64,000 bases of DNA, from the NCBI GenBank assembly GCA_051880615.1, contig JBJEOH010000026.1, forward strand, positions 1 to 64,000, given 5' to 3'. This document shows, in pieces, positions 63,448-64,000 of the stretch. Below the pieces are notes generated by a model. It worked only from the letters and a program-made list of their open reading frames with translations. It did not search any database and had not been told where the DNA came from. The translations under genes were made by a program, and so were the position numbers. This DNA comes from UBA7067 sp051880615. GTDB lineage: Bacteria > Bacillota > Clostridia > Oscillospirales > Acutalibacteraceae. Within the stretch, counting starts at the first letter, position 1, and each line of letters opens with the position of its first letter.

Positions 63448-64000
63448 ATGCAAAATCCTAATTTACCGCAAAACAAAATTACTGTTGCAGTGATTTCGCC
63501 GCAATATAACTATATTACAACCGAGCTTGAACGACTTGATATAAAGGTGATTTCAAGCGTTGAAGCTGATGATTTACCGTACAATGAAAGATATCACGCT
63601 GATATGCAAATTCATAATATTGAAAATAAAACCTATCTCCTGCGAAACAGTTGTTCGGTTTTAAAAAAATCGCTTGTAGATATTAATGATAACGCAAAAA
63701 TAATAATTGAAGAAAAAAGTATTACAAATAAATATCCGTATAATATAAGCTTGAACGGAGCTTTTATCGGAGATTATTATATATGTAAAAAAAGCCACAG
63801 CAACACTGAATTGCTGAGGCTTTACATAAATAACGGAGTTCAGATAATTGATGTTAATCAGGGATATGCAAAATGCTCAACAGTAATTATAAGCAATAAC
63901 GCAATAATTACAGATGATGAAGCAATTTACAAAAAATGTAAAACCATTGCCAATATTGACGCTTTAAAAATTTCAAAAGGCTCAGTAATGCTTGACGGAT
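63448..64000 (+). CDS. DUF6873-like protein, 3' end outside window
   Basis: An open frame from the ATG at 63448 to the window edge (184 codons, no stop). The product begins MQNPNLPQNKITVAVISPQY and later has a NQGYAKCSTVIISNNAIITD block, a pattern I associate with DUF6873 proteins of guanidino-group-modifying-enzyme fold in Clostridia; catalytic residues cannot be confirmed on the visible part. GGAG lies 11 bases upstream and the gene starts 17 bases after the MacB permease. Confidence 0.65.
   Translation, partial: MQNPNLPQNKITVAVISPQYNYITTELERLDIKVISSVEADDLPYNERYHADMQIHNIENKTYLLRNSCSVLKKSLVDINDNAKIIIEEKSITNKYPYNISLNGAFIGDYYICKKSHSNTELLRLYINNGVQIIDVNQGYAKCSTVIISNNAIITDDEAIYKKCKTIANIDALKISKGSVMLDG

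Overview
The window reads as chromosome of an anaerobic, spore-forming, low-GC Gram-positive in the Clostridia, most like a gut Ruminococcus (Oscillospiraceae). The pointers are a SpoIIID gene, a dockerin-bearing secreted protein, LPxTG-type pili with a class C sortase, many GTG/TTG starts with strong GGAGG-type ribosome sites, FeoAB, and ECF vitamin transport. The species is an inference; no rRNA gene is present.

Layout. (1) 1-5979 is a very long CRISPR array (about 90 repeats, type I-C-like 33-bp repeat). Its decayed end is on the right, so the leader and cas genes should lie left of the window. (2) 6017-7363 is an FAD oxidoreductase. (3) 7659-13744 (minus strand) is a transporter operon with two paralogous solute-binding lipoproteins, two CUT1 permeases, a small anchored protein and a MacB-like protein. 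It diverges from a response regulator/histidine kinase pair, and paired 11-bp-spaced repeats lie between them. (4) 16280-23846 holds housekeeping genes: UPF0340, an HD hydrolase, FeoAB, a nucleoside phosphorylase, a CwlD-like amidase, an M16-like protein and several small proteins. (5) 24009-27185 is a scarred tRNA region: intact tRNA-Gly, tRNA-Arg and tRNA-Leu, a second tRNA-Leu split into halves about 1.5 kb apart, orphan terminators, a possible regulatory RNA, and a relic of a PTS EIICBA gene with two deletions. Intact ptsH and ptsI follow. (6) 29268-34417 is an HTH membrane protein and a LytTR-DUF3021-ABC-2 module with a flavoprotein. (7) 34523-36953 is a secreted Trp/Tyr-rich peptide, a BlaR1-like M56 protease and two tandem BlaI repressors. 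(8) 37198-39577 is spoIIID, a MATE exporter and an Sfp-type transferase.

(9) 39569-46326 is the most striking part. A cobalamin riboswitch with its own terminator heads an operon of a secreted transcobalamin-C-like (DUF4430) protein ending in a dockerin, a membrane-anchored alpha-barrel protein like the N-terminal domain of intrinsic factor/transcobalamin, a DUF4430 lipoprotein, and a complete ECF transporter (T, fused double ATPase, CbrT-like S component). Together they look like a surface B12-capture system that hands the vitamin to an ECF importer.

(10) 46764-59050 is a pilus locus: XRE regulator, coiled-coil protein, signal peptidase I, LPLTG pilin, class C sortase and a 2737-residue LPYTG adhesin. 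(11) 59187-64000 holds radA, an unknown gene, a MacB-type adaptor and permease pair, and the start of a DUF6873-like gene cut by the window edge.
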